In this document: one piece after another, positions 23,715-33,652 of the stretch
Layout: every line of letters starts with the position of its first letter
Numbering within the stretch: the stretch's first letter is position 1
Assembly (NCBI GenBank): GCA_963924555.1
Contig: OZ004587.1
Location: 2,046,001 to 2,110,000, forward strand
Direction: 5' to 3'
Source of the DNA: Crambe crambe
Taxonomy: Eukaryota; Porifera; Demospongiae; Poecilosclerida; Crambeidae
DNA: 64,000 bases
Translations under genes and position numbers: made by a program
Notes under the pieces: generated by a model
The model's database searches: none
The model's input: only the letters and a program-made list of their open reading frames with translations
Told to the model about the DNA's origin: nothing

Positions 23715-24250
23715 TTAGACAATTAGTAACGACCCGAGCGCAGCGAGGGCGCTACTAAGGGCCCGAGGGTCTCTAAATAACTTAGATCCCATTGATCAAG
23801 TTGCCTAACTTATTTAGAACATAGCAACATATTAGTTTTGGAACTTAGACTAAAGTAGAAAGGCTTCAAATGAATCGCTAAAGTTAGCTAGTCAGCCCGT
23901 GCATGGAAAATCCAGCAGCTGGGAATCACCCGAACTAAGGTAGGCTTTCTAGCTTATACGCTTGAAAATATGAACTAACTAAGCTTTCTACGCTACCTTT
24001 GGTACCTTGTTACTCTTTTCTAGGCTTTAGTTGGTACTTACTAGCGTTAGGAGGCGAGAAACTAGCTTTCACCATAATGGTTTTTTGACAAGTCTTCTTA
24101 TCTAACACATGCCCACCAGGCGGGGTTGGTTGGTTACTATGGATTCATAACAATATTTCTAATTGCTGCCCACCACAGGTTTACTAAGTTACTAAGTGCC
24201 CGGGGCACTTAGTAAACCTACTGTTAGACACTTAGTATCCCTGTGATGCG
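23715..24250. mobile_element. Possible GC-rich-ended foldback element
   Basis: GACAATTAGTAACGACCCGAG...GGGCGCTACTAAGGGCCCGAG at the left and TTACTAAGTGCCCGGGGCAC...TGTTAGACACTTAGTATCCC at the right are locally GC-rich and partly inverted. A 25-base palindrome (TACTAAGTGCCC-G-GGGCACTTAGTA) lies at 24190-24214. Ends are not firm. Confidence 0.35.
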
Positions 24251-24601
24251 TTATGAGGTTAGAAGATCTGCTTTTGTATTGTGAATGTACAGAGCTGTGT
24301 TCTAATAACTGTTAGTCGCTGGTTAATTTTCTTGTTGGTCCATCATGTAATCTCACTATTTGGCTCGTACTGCTTGCTAACAGCAGTGGTGGTGTGCTTT
24401 AATTATGTGGATTATGGACATATAATGTAGTATGTAATTTGCTCATTCAGGAAGTGATTGAGTGAATTAACTGATACGTAACTAGCTATGCTTTTTAAAA
24501 TTACTCCATTTATGGTGGGCAGGGGTTCATTTAAGGGGGGGTGGTTCGCCCCCCTTGGAATTTAAGTAATATTAACTAACATCAATGTGTTTGTACTGTA
24601 G

Positions 24602-24656
24602 GTGATTGGTGCAGCGGCCACTGAGATATTAGTGAAAGCAGCTCAATACTGACAAG
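24602..24656 (+). pseudogene. Talin I/LWEQ exon relic, copy 2
   Basis: VIGAAATEILVKAAQY then a TGA stop, between CTGTAG and CAAG|GTATGC. It matches the AAVKK-TET exon but has a deletion and a stop. Confidence 0.55.
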
Positions 24657-25286
24657 GTATGCGCACACATCAAACAAACCTCATCTGTCTATCCCCAGCC
24701 TTCAGGGTTTCATGAATTGAATTGAGACATTTAGGGAATGATCCCCATATCTGTGACTCCTTCACTTTCTTACTCTATCTGTCAGACCACTTGTATGGTG
24801 TCTGTGCTGTATGTAGAAAGGTTTATTAGTATAAAGGCAAATTTATTTTCTATTGATGACATTTGCTGCAGTAGTTGCTGACTATTCCCAAGGACATGGC
24901 AATTGCTTTAGGATCGAGATCTGATAGGCACATGCCACTCGTACTGCCACGGGCAAGAAAGTATCCAGGACCCTACCTTGGACAAACTGAAGACGTCTGT
25001 TAATTAAGGTTGGTATGCATGCTTCTGATGGTGATCCACTATAATGATAACAAGTAAAGGAAAAAAAAAAATTTAAAAAATGAAAGTTGATGTAGGGATG
25101 ACAAAAAACAGTGTAGCTACAAAAAAATAAAGAAACAAGGAAAGAAATTGTGAAAAGAAAATGTATGATCCCTACATCAAGCCAAGAAATTATAGTAGCT
25201 AGCTATTATACTTTGACTATTCAGCTAATATACGTAAGTAGCTATCATAAGATGTTCCATATGAAACAATATATGGTACAACTATC

Positions 25287-27622
25287 AGAGAGCGCGGTAG
25301 CGCTCTCTATGTAGGGATGACCTATGACCCTCCATAGGACTAATACAAAATGAAGTTGGATTTTCTCAGAAAACAGTAAGTTGTAGCTGCTATGACTGCT
25401 TATCCTGTCTTTTATGCACATTCTTATCATGCAGGAGAATTTTGGAGGCTGAAAGACTCAACACGGAAGAATAGTAAAAGCGCACTTTTTCATGATTTCT
25501 TATTTTCTTGTTCTTAATCATAATGGCACGATCTGGAGAAAAATTGGGCCACGCTTGGGCCATGTTCTATATATGAATCTGCTCCATTTTACTCGGACCA
25601 GGTCCACGTCCCATCGGTTTAGCCTCTAGTTCACTCAAAAAAAAGCCGCTGTCTTAGTACAGTAGACTATACGAAGAAGCCATTAAACATAACGTGCATG
25701 CGTAAACAACGAAGTTGCCATGACTCTCGATCACTCAAAGTTCTCAAACAAAACTCAAAAGCCATTTCTTCTGAGGTCATAACAAAAAACTAATCAGTTC
25801 TAAGATAAGGCTATCTGTACTAAGGACAGCGTTTAAATTTTAAATGGTAAGTAACGCTCGAGTTCCCGTGAGGTGTGCATTATTTAGAAACGAAACCTGG
25901 CGGGCTGATAGAGCAGCTCAGCTGTATCTATTTAGAACTGAAGGCTTTAGTCTCACTAAATTGTTTACCAGGCTTGATTGTAATGTGATCCAACATTGCA
26001 ACACAAGACTTAGTATAACTGGTATGTAATGGGAAAAAAAAAGCTATAGATGTACAGCACTGACCACCTCCTGAAAAAGAAATCACAAAGAATAATGGGC
26101 CTGGCATAACAAGTAGCCAGCTAGCTATAATGAGATGGATATAATGACCTGCAATAAATAAATAAATAAATAAAAAATGAAAGAAACAAGTAAAGAAAAA
26201 ACATTTATTCAAATAAATGAAGGTGATGTAGGGATGACTATAGTAACTGGTCAAAAAAGAGATGAAACAAGAACTGAATAGATGAGATTATGCAAGGATG
26301 AAGTCGAATCCGGGTGCAGTCACTAGGTGTGACGTGCCCACATTCGACTTCATCCTTGCATAATCTCATCTATTCAGTTCTTGTTTCATCTCTTTTTTGA
26401 CCAGTTACTATAGTCATCCCTACATCACCTTCATTTATTTGAATAAATGTTTTTTCTTTACTTGTAGTATTATGTGATGCTACTACTAGCTAGGTGGTGG
26501 TATTCATAGAATGTACTTGATGCTCACATATTGATTCAACCTCACTGAAAGTACAATCTCAACCACCTGCTAAGAGTTACTGCTAATAGATTTTCATCTT
26601 TGAAAGGGACAGCCTCTCTAGGTTTGTATTATGGTAGATTGTTCATTGCTACCATTGATAGGCTTGATGTAGGGATGATAATATATCAACCATTTTCTTT
26701 TCACAATTTCTTTCCTTATTTCTTTTTTTTTTTTTTTTGTGCACTGTTTTTTGTCATCCCTACATCAACTTAAAATTTTTACTTGTTTTCTTTTTTTTTT
26801 TTTTTTTTTTTTTGTAATTAATGTTATCTAACTCATAGCTACCCTGCCTACGCATATACGCCCTTGGTATACATATTTTTTATAGAGAACTACCCAGGCT
26901 CTAAAATTTTGTGGAGGCAGTCATTAGAGCACTTTGCATCTGCACATGCGCCAAAAATCTTTTGTGACACATGATACAATACTGCTGAATCAGCACTGTG
27001 GTAGACAGCTATGTACTTCTTCTCGGACAGGTCCAGACTTGAGTGCTTCATCAAGCTTAGATACGCTGCGCAGGCTATTAATAGTAACATACACAGCACG
27101 TAATAAAGAATGCAAAATAGGATAAAGACTGGCAGCTGATCTCGAAATCCTAAGTCTGCTTTTGTATTCTGTCAAATATATAAATAGACTTAAGATCGAA
27201 GAAAGGGCAGACTTTGGTGAGGGTTTGCACTCGGCAGCGAGCCTTACTTCTATGATTCTGCATGCATACCTCTTTGCAAAAAGACCTGATGTTTTGACCA
27301 TCGACCAAAGTGGGATATGTACGTAGGCAAGAAGAGAATGTTTCTGAGAGTACTGTTAGTAGTGATATGGTCAAAGTCCAAACCTCTCACTGTTTGATCT
27401 TAAGAACATGAAGAATGAGAAATAATGCATTTTTACTGCTCTTCTGTGATAAGTCTTTCAGCCTCCAAAATTCTCCTGCATGATAAGAATGTGCATGAAA
27501 TACAAGGTAAGCAGTCATAGCAGCTATAACTTACCTTTTCTGAGAAAATCCAACTTCATTTTGTACTAGTCCTATGGAGGATCATAGGTCATCCCTACAT
27601 AGAGAGCGCTATCGTGCTCTCT
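25287..27622. mobile_element. 2.3-kb element with long terminal inverted repeats
   Basis: Left end AGAGAGCGCGGTAGCGCTCTC and the right end (complement AGAGAGCACGATAGCGCTCTC) are inverted copies. They continue through CTATGTAGGGATGACCTATGA, AATCCAACTTCATTTTGTA on the complementary strand and CCTCCAAAATTCTCCTGCAT, at least 165 bases per arm and fading out near 230. The middle has only broken frames (26890-27374, both strands) without a recognised transposase, and a separate perfect inverted repeat at 26187-26464. No clear target duplication was seen. Probably a non-autonomous DNA transposon inserted into the talin pseudogene cluster. Confidence 0.65.
26187..26464. repeat. Perfect-looking 123-bp inverted repeat, 32-base loop
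   Basis: Arms 26187-26309 and 26342-26464 appear fully complementary by eye, from CAAGTAAAGAAAAAACATTT to AAGGATGAAGTCGAAT. Transcripts would form a long hairpin. The loop contains GGTGCAGTCACTAGGTG. It shares the word GATGTAGGGATGAC with the ends of the enclosing element. Confidence 0.85.
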
Positions 27623-28029
27623 TATTATGGTGCTCTTTATCTGGAAAATAATTACGAATATCCTTTTTTTCCTCCTTAGCTAATATTTCTTCCCTTCTAA
27701 AGGCAGTGAAGAAAGGGAGTTAGATTCCCGATTGATGCCATGGAGTGATGCTCAGTTGGAGAGATATGACTCGATCCAATGACCTCCTGTTTCTGCACTC
27801 TCCACCCCTGCAGATCTCACATGTAGTACAAAGGTATAAAAGATATGTAAATGTGGACTCCATAATTATACATCTTTTTCCTGGTCCATCCATGCAAGTG
27901 TGTAATGGCAATAATACCTGCTATTGAATCCCCTCCCCTTTAATAGGAAAAGCCTTTTATGTAGTGGCCCTGTCCTCTCCACTCATGTCCAAGTTTGCCA
28001 TCATAATCCTCCATGTGTCTGTACTGTAG

Positions 28030-28110
28030 GTGGTGCAGCTGTGAAGAAGGCCACTGAGACATCAGTGAAAGCAACTCAACAAGTCATTGCCAATGTAACT
28101 CTACTAAGAT
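28030..28110 (+). pseudogene. Talin I/LWEQ next exon, copy 3
   Basis: GGAAVKKATETSVKATQQ then VIANV after TACTGTAG; the usual AAG|GT donor has become AAGATAG, so splicing would fail here. Confidence 0.6.
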
Positions 28111-28629
28111 AGTATATGTCACAGAGTATGTGTAGTATCCCACTGCTATCACAGGTATCCATAGATACTCTGCCAGTGGGTATATATATGGGGAGTATCC
28201 CAGTAGTATCCAAGGAGTATCCTGGAATGGGTAAAGTATATGTCACAGAGTATGTGTAGTATCTCCTGGGATATGTGAAGTATCCCAGCAGTTATCCACA
28301 GATACTCTACTAGTGTGTACGCATATGACCAATTGGCCACCTGGATGCACCAATACATTTGAAGAGGGATGTCCCCTCTGGACTATACACCAGCACAAGT
28401 TAAACAGCTGGAAATAAGTTTTGTACACATACGTATTATACCTTGCTTTGCCCATTCCAGGATACTCCTGGGATACTCATACCCACTGGCAGAATATCTA
28501 TGGATACCTGCCCATCCCAGTGGGATACTACACATGCGTACACTGCAGCACATGTATGTATCTTTAACTTTGCTGGAGATTTGACTTGAGGCCAACTGTT
28601 ATTATTTTCCCTCTCCTCTGTACATGTAG

Positions 28630-28728
28630 CATGCAGATGAAGGCAGATTCTTGAAGTGGTTAAGAATATTGCTAGGGAAGAGCAAGCTCAGCTGCAACCC
28701 CAAATCAGAGGATGGACTCATCTCAGCT
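28630..28728 (+). pseudogene. Talin tail exon (pre-LISA), copy b
   Basis: Between CATGTAG and AGCT|GTGAGT; one frame ends KSEDGLISA, matching talin's DDGQWSQGLISA just before the I/LWEQ start. Upstream in the exon the frame shifts and contains a stop. Confidence 0.6.
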
Positions 28729-28875
28729 GTGAGTAGATACAAGTATTGTTTATTGTTGTAGTTTGTTTGTTTTGATAGTGAAGAATGAGTTGTTATTACT
28801 AGTTGGTTGGCAGTTGTGACTATGTAAACTCTTATTATGCAATTGGTGTGATTAGGTATTGTTTTGTGTGTGCAG

Positions 28876-29029
28876 GCTAAGCTGGTTGCCAGTGTTATGT
28901 GAAGCTGCCAATGGAGTGGTGCAAGGTCAGGCTCAGGGATAGTGGCTATCAAGGCTGTTGCCTCTCCTCTACTGCTCAGCTGCTCAATGCCTATCAGGTG
29001 AAGGCTGACGGAACAACAGGAGATTACAG
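28876..29029 (+). pseudogene. Talin I/LWEQ exon, copy 2
   Basis: GCTAAGCTGGTTGCCAGTG begins AKLVASV, then EAANGVVQGQ appears in another frame after a short deletion, and STAQLL-type sequence (CTGCTCAGCTGCTCAATGCC) follows. At least two frame breaks. A neighbouring intron segment is nearly identical to that of the copy at 30674. Confidence 0.65.
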
Positions 29030-29351
29030 GTACATACTCACAACACAATTTGTATAGTATACATGCGATATGCATGAGTTGTATAAGAGGAATAATACAT
29101 GTCTGATGACCCCTTACCAATTATAAAGAAAATTCTTTTTGGGGCATTTCAAGGTCTAAAAATGAGTAGAATTGATCAAAATTGCAGCAAGGAAATTGTC
29201 CAGTAAATTGGCCTCATATTTTTCCAGAAACTTAATAATAGATTCATTCAAAGAGGTAGGCACAACCTTACTATTGAATTCCCTCTCCATTAATACAAAA
29301 GTGCAGCCCTACCCCTATCCTATGTGTTTTAACAATGTGTTTATACTGTAG

Positions 29352-29420
29352 ATGACTGATGCAGCTGTGAAGAAGACCACTACCATCAATGTAATTGATG
29401 AAGATACTACTGAGATCAAG
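29352..29420 (+). pseudogene. Talin I/LWEQ next exon, copy 4
   Basis: MTDAAVKKTTTINVIDEDTT then EIK, between CTGTAG and AAG|GTATAT. Open over 23 codons but shortened in the middle relative to the intact pattern. Confidence 0.6.
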
Positions 29421-29669
29421 GTATATATGTATGTGTACATTAAACAAACCTCTTAAAATTCCAGCTGTTCAACTTGTGCTGAAGTATAGTCAACCTCCAA
29501 CTTTCCTTAATCTGAGGGGACACTCATCAAATTTATCAGTGGAGGTACTTACCCAATTACCCTTTCATACATGTGGAATACTTTGCTCCTTGGATACTAC
29601 ACAGCATGTCCCCATGTTCCCTGCTGGCAGAGTATCTATGGTTACCAGGATACTACACATACACCAAAA

Positions 29670-29930
29670 GCAGATCCAGAGGGGGGCAATGGGGGCCATA
29701 AAAAAAGGTGTGGCACTGACCTACTTTGGTATGTGATTAGCTATGTAGATTTCAGCTGTTTGGTTTTAAGGAAACTGCATCAGTAGTTTATTCATTTGCA
29801 TACTAGATCCACGGCAAATGGGTGATGATCAGGCAATTGTGGGTGTGGGCATGCAAAAAAACACGCAAGTGAGTGGATAACCACTAGTAACCTTTTCCTC
29901 CCCTTTGTTAAAATCCTGGATCTGCCACTG
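29670..29930. mobile_element. hAT-like non-autonomous element, degraded
   Basis: Starts CAGATCCAGAGGGGGGCA and ends GGATCTGCCACTG, an inverted pair related to the ends of the element at 20444 (CAGTGGTGGATCCAGG...GGGGGGGCAC). The left end has lost its CAGTGG. No transposase frame. Confidence 0.5.
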
Positions 29931-30064
29931 TACAGTGTACACTGTGCACTGTACACTGCACACTGCACACTGTACACTGTACACTGCACACTGTACACTG
30001 TACACTGCACACTGCACACTGTACACTGTACACTGCACACTGCACACTGTACACTGTACACTGT
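29931..30064. repeat. CACTGTACACTGCA short tandem repeat
   Basis: About 130 bases of mixed TACACTG and CACACTG units. The tyrosine/cysteine/valine-rich frames on both strands are by-products. Confidence 0.9.
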
Positions 30065-30328
30065 GGTGTATTCCCATACTATATGTCCACTGCAGCATAT
30101 CCACACACTTACTTGGATACCTGGGATACTATACGTCCACTACAGCATATCCCCACATACTTACTTGGATACCTGGGATACTATACATCCACTGCAGCAT
30201 ATCCCCACATACTTACTTGGATACCTGGGATACTATACGTCCACTGCAGCATATCCCCACGCACTTACTTGGATACCTGGGATACTATACATCCACTGCA
30301 GCATATCCCCACATACTTACTTAGTATG
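30065..30328. repeat. Minisatellite, exact 52-bp unit, 5 copies
   Basis: ACTTGGATACCTGGGATACT recurs at 30111, 30163, 30215 and 30267, a regular 52-base period, with CCACTGCAGCATATCCCCAC in each unit. Confidence 0.9.
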
Positions 30329-30673
30329 AAGAGAGATGTAAATGTGGACTCCATAATAATTCCTGCAAGGGTCCATCCAAATAATGGACCAGTTACAATA
30401 CACTGGTAGGGTAGCTGTGGATAATTGACCTGAGATACTCTGTCCATTCCAGGACACTCCTAGGATACTATACATACACTGTGGTATATCTCACCACTGG
30501 TAGGATATACCTTGACCTGTCTGATTCAACACCTTGCCATAATTGTTAATTTGTTGTGGTTTGTTTGTTTTGATAGTGAAGAATGTGTGGTTATTACTAG
30601 TTGGTTGGCAGTTGTGACTATGTAAACTCTTATTATGCAATTGGTGTGATTAGGTATTGTTTTGTGTGTGCAG

Positions 30674-30828
30674 GCTAAGCTGGTTGCCAGTGTTATGTGA
30701 AGCTGCCAATGGAGTGGTGCAAGGTCAGGCTCAGAAGAAGAAACTGATAGTGGCTACCAAGGATGTGCCCTCTCTACTGCTCAGATGCTCATTGCCTGTC
30801 AGGCAAAGGCTGACGGAACAACAGGAGA
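30674..30828 (+). pseudogene. Talin I/LWEQ exon, copy 3
   Basis: AKLVASV, then EAANGVVQGQAQKKKLIVAT in a second frame, then CTCTACTGCTCAGATGCTC. The usual CAG|GT donor is replaced by ATAAGAGG. It is embedded in a segment (30541-31250) that duplicates 28748-29460. Confidence 0.65.
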
Positions 30829-30888
30829 ATAAGAGGAGTAATATTCGTTTGATGACCCCTCACCAATCCATGGCTTTTAATTTTTTTT

Positions 30889-30899
<11 letters not shown>

Positions 30900-30934
<35 letters not shown>
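30900..30934. repeat. Poly-G tract (35 G)
   Basis: Follows a T-rich run (TTTTTTATTTTTTTTTT). The glycine-rich frames across it are by-products. Confidence 0.95.
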
Positions 30935-30935
<1 letters not shown>

Positions 30936-31132
30936 TCTAAAAATAATTAGAGTTGATCAAATTGTAGCAAGAAAATTGTCCATAAATTGGCCTTGTATTT
31001 TTCCAGGAACTTATGAAATAATAGATTCATTCAAAGAGGTAGGCACAACCTCACTATTGAATTCCCTCTCCATTAATACAAAAGTGCAGCCCTACCCCTA
31101 TCCTGTGTTTTAACAATGTGTTTATACTGTAG

Positions 31133-31201
31133 ATGACTGATGTAGCTGTGAAGAAGACCACTACCATCAATGTAATTGATGAAGATACTACTGAGATCAA
31201 G
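31133..31201 (+). pseudogene. Talin I/LWEQ next exon, copy 5
   Basis: MTDVAVKKTTTINVIDEDTT, differing from the copy at 29352 by very few bases, with CTGTAG and AAG|GTATAT borders. A recent duplicate. Confidence 0.6.
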
Positions 31202-31527
31202 GTATATACGTATGTGTACATTAAACAAACCTCTTAAAATTCCAGCTGTTCAACTTGTGCTGAAGTATAGTCAACCTCCAACTTTCCTTAATCTAAGGGG
31301 ACACCCCTCATCAAATTTATCAGTGGAGGTACTTACCCAATTACCCTTTCATACACCTGCAAGTTCCCTGCTGGCAGAGTATCTACGGTTACCAGGATAC
31401 TCCTGGGATACTACACATACACTGTGGTGTATTCCCACTTATACCTCTGTATATTTCAATGTTTATGATTGGGGATGGAGTTTTGACTGTCTCATTTGAA
31501 TTGAGTGGATGGTTTTTGTGTGTGCAG

Positions 31528-31674
31528 GCTAAGCTGGTTGCCAGTGCTAGGAGCAATCTGTGTGAAGCTGCCAATATGGAGTGGTGAACAGTACCAAGAC
31601 TGTGACCTCTCCTCTACTGCTCAGCTGCTCAATGCCTGTCAGGTGAAGGCTGACGGAACAACAGGAGATTACAG
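31528..31674 (+). pseudogene. Talin I/LWEQ exon, copy 4
   Basis: AKLVASA, frame break, NLCEAAN, frame break, TACTGCTCAGCTGCTCAATGC coding AQLLNACQVKADGTTGDYR, ending CAG|GTACAT. Its 3' half is the best-preserved version of the exon end. Confidence 0.65.
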
Positions 31675-32147
31675 GTACATGCTCATAACACAATCTTGTA
31701 CAGTACATGTATGTGAGTACTTGTTTGATGACCCCTTACCAATCCATAGCCTTTATTTAATATTACAGTAGGACCTCACCCCTTGGGATTTTTATTGTTT
31801 ATAACAGTGAAATGTTCATATCTTTGAAGCTAATATTTTAATGAGGTTAGCCGAATAAAGTGAAGTAAATTGTGGGTGTGGGTGTGTGCACTGAAATCAC
31901 TGTTTGGTTAATTGGTCAGTTCATAACTCTGAGGTTCTACTGTATAGGCTAGCTGTTTCTAAGTCTGAAAATAAGCAGAGCCAATCAGAGTTGAAAAGTG
32001 TCCAGTAAAGTGGTCACAGGAACTCCATGAAATAGATTTACTTGATCATTGAAAGTGGTTATAAAAGGGTTGGCACAACCTTGCTATTGAATCTCCTCCC
32101 CTTAAATTCAATAGTCCTGCCACATGTCCCATGTGTTTGTTTTTTCT

Positions 32148-32214
32148 GGTGCAGCTGTGAAGGCCACTGAGACATTCTGCCAATGGAACTGACGATGATG
32201 CTACTATGATCAAG
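32148..32214 (+). pseudogene. Talin I/LWEQ next exon, copy 6
   Basis: GGTGCAGCTGTGAAGGCCAC then GAGACATTCTGCC, with deletions and frame breaks; ends CAAG|GTATGC. Confidence 0.5.
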
Positions 32215-32392
32215 GTATGCACACATTAGACAAACTTCTACTGACTCTAATAGTCCACCCCCAAACCAGAGGGGACATACTCATTAAATTCATTCTGTTG
32301 TCTCAATGATCCTTTACCAATCAATGCGGTCTCGGACTATGATGGAGAAGGTAACCTCAATTCAAACATATCTTCCCATTTCCATGGTTCAG

Positions 32393-32524
32393 GTGAAGGG
32401 GTGTGTGATGGAAGATTTCCAAAAGGAGTTGGAGGTGCAGTGAAGGATGGTTAAAATGCAACGAGAGCTGGAGCTGGCCAAGGAGCAATTGTACAAGATC
32501 AGAAAGGAGAAAGCCAAGCACTAA
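32393..32524 (+). pseudogene. Talin C-terminal coil exon with internal stop
   Basis: After GGTTCAG the frame reads EDFQKELEVQ, a TGA stop at 32441-32443, then MVKMQRELELAKEQLYKIRK and EKAKH before TAA at 32522-32524. It matches the last helix of talin (KERELEEARKKLAQIRQ). The stop lies where the family has an open helix. This is the only copy of the last exon in the window. Confidence 0.7.
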
Positions 32525-33652
32525 GCCCACACTCATCCCCTCAATATGATCTTTGTATTTTAACTAAAGCTAATACATTTCTTTGTGGAACTGCTAATGA
32601 TAATTGTAGTGATGCTTTTTTGATGTTTGTTTTGTTGGAGAAAGTATTGATGATTTCCTCATTGCAATCGTTAGCTGATAACTGTTGTCTTGAAACCTTC
32701 CAAATACCACCAAAGGGTCTACTCTGCTGTCAATTCTCTGGCCAGCACTGCTCCCATAGCTGCAACCACAGTCCACTCCATTTACCTGAAATAGTACAGG
32801 AATGAACAAAGGATGCTCTTCTAATCTCTACTGCTTTAATCTTCCACTGGTATTTGTATCTCTATGACAAAGCCTTTCTAATTACATTGTGATTAAGATG
32901 TTCCTCTGATCAACACCCAAATAGATATAACAATAATATCACCAAAAATTATCAAAGGTTATGAAACATTCATTAGAGCATAGAACCAAAATAATTAGGT
33001 TTCAATTCCACTTCAGCTTTATCTCCATGACTCGTGAAGATATTTGTTTAATTAGACATCCTAAACATTAAAATGATATTGGTATACAGAGGGACTGCAG
33101 TATGAGCACAGCAGAGATTAGAGGGACATACTCATTGAAGATTAAGTCATTTTCACAGTTGATATCAGAGAGACATCCTCTTATTACAGCCTTGTCCAAG
33201 GCTCTAAAAATTATGGAGACAATTAAGCCATTAGAGCCTCACAATAGTTGACTACGTGGAAATTTAAGGTACAATTTCATGTAAATAATCATTGTAGATA
33301 TATTACTTGCCACTTGAATGGATTATATTTTGAGTTTAGATTAGAGGGACTTCCTCATTAGGATATCAAGACAATTTCTGAAGTAAAGTGATAATTATGA
33401 TAGTCGCAGTGCTGTCCAACAGTAAGTGCCAACACTTCCAATTTGCCACCATATTATTAAAATATTTTTGATATTCATAAGCAAAATTTAGGATGAGTGG
33501 GAGGTACAAAGTAAACTAAAGGAAAGGAGTGAAAAATGAAATGGCATAAATAAAAACAGTTGCATATAAACAAATAGAATAAAACTGTGAAAGGTGAAGT
33601 AAAATAGAACATCATGGAACATTATAAAGATAAAGAGTAGGAAAGTTATTGT
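32525..33652. other. Spacer between talin relics and the ankyrin gene
   Basis: No gene supported. Around 32710-32790 one plus-strand frame reads VYSAVNSLASTAPIAATTV, reminiscent of talin rod helices but too short to assign. The rest is AT-rich; the 3' UTR of the minus-strand ankyrin gene should end here, with AATAAA-like words on the minus strand close to 33540-33650 but none conspicuous. Confidence 0.4.

Larger units (their letters stand above)
19423..32524 (+). pseudogene. Duplicated, decayed talin C-terminal exon cluster
   Basis: Plus-strand pieces that match the talin rod end and the I/LWEQ actin-binding tail occur in gene order several times. There is one rod exon piece (19423-19504), exons leading into LISA (19996-20114, 28630-28728), four copies of the VASATS...EKLI...STAQLL...VKAD exon (21568, 28876, 30674, 31528), six copies of the following AAVKK-TET exon, and one C-terminal coil exon (32393-32524). 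Nearly all keep AG/GT borders, but single-base frameshifts, in-frame stops and missing bases break most copies. Talin links integrins to actin; here no intact frame survives, so this is read as a pseudogene array made by local duplication. One set might still be spliced, but I could not build an open transcript. Confidence 0.75.

Noticed and set aside
26890-27374. Overlapping frames on both strands as a transposase
   Set aside because: Several short frames in different phases, none with a known transposase motif.
29792-30409. Several long repetitive frames on both strands
   Set aside because: They are produced by the CACTGTA and 52-bp tandem repeats, whose units are open in several frames.
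32594-32809. Minus-strand frame VNGVDCGCSYGSS... as an exon
   Set aside because: A possible acceptor exists, but the opposite strand looks more like a talin rod remnant; neither is strong enough to annotate.
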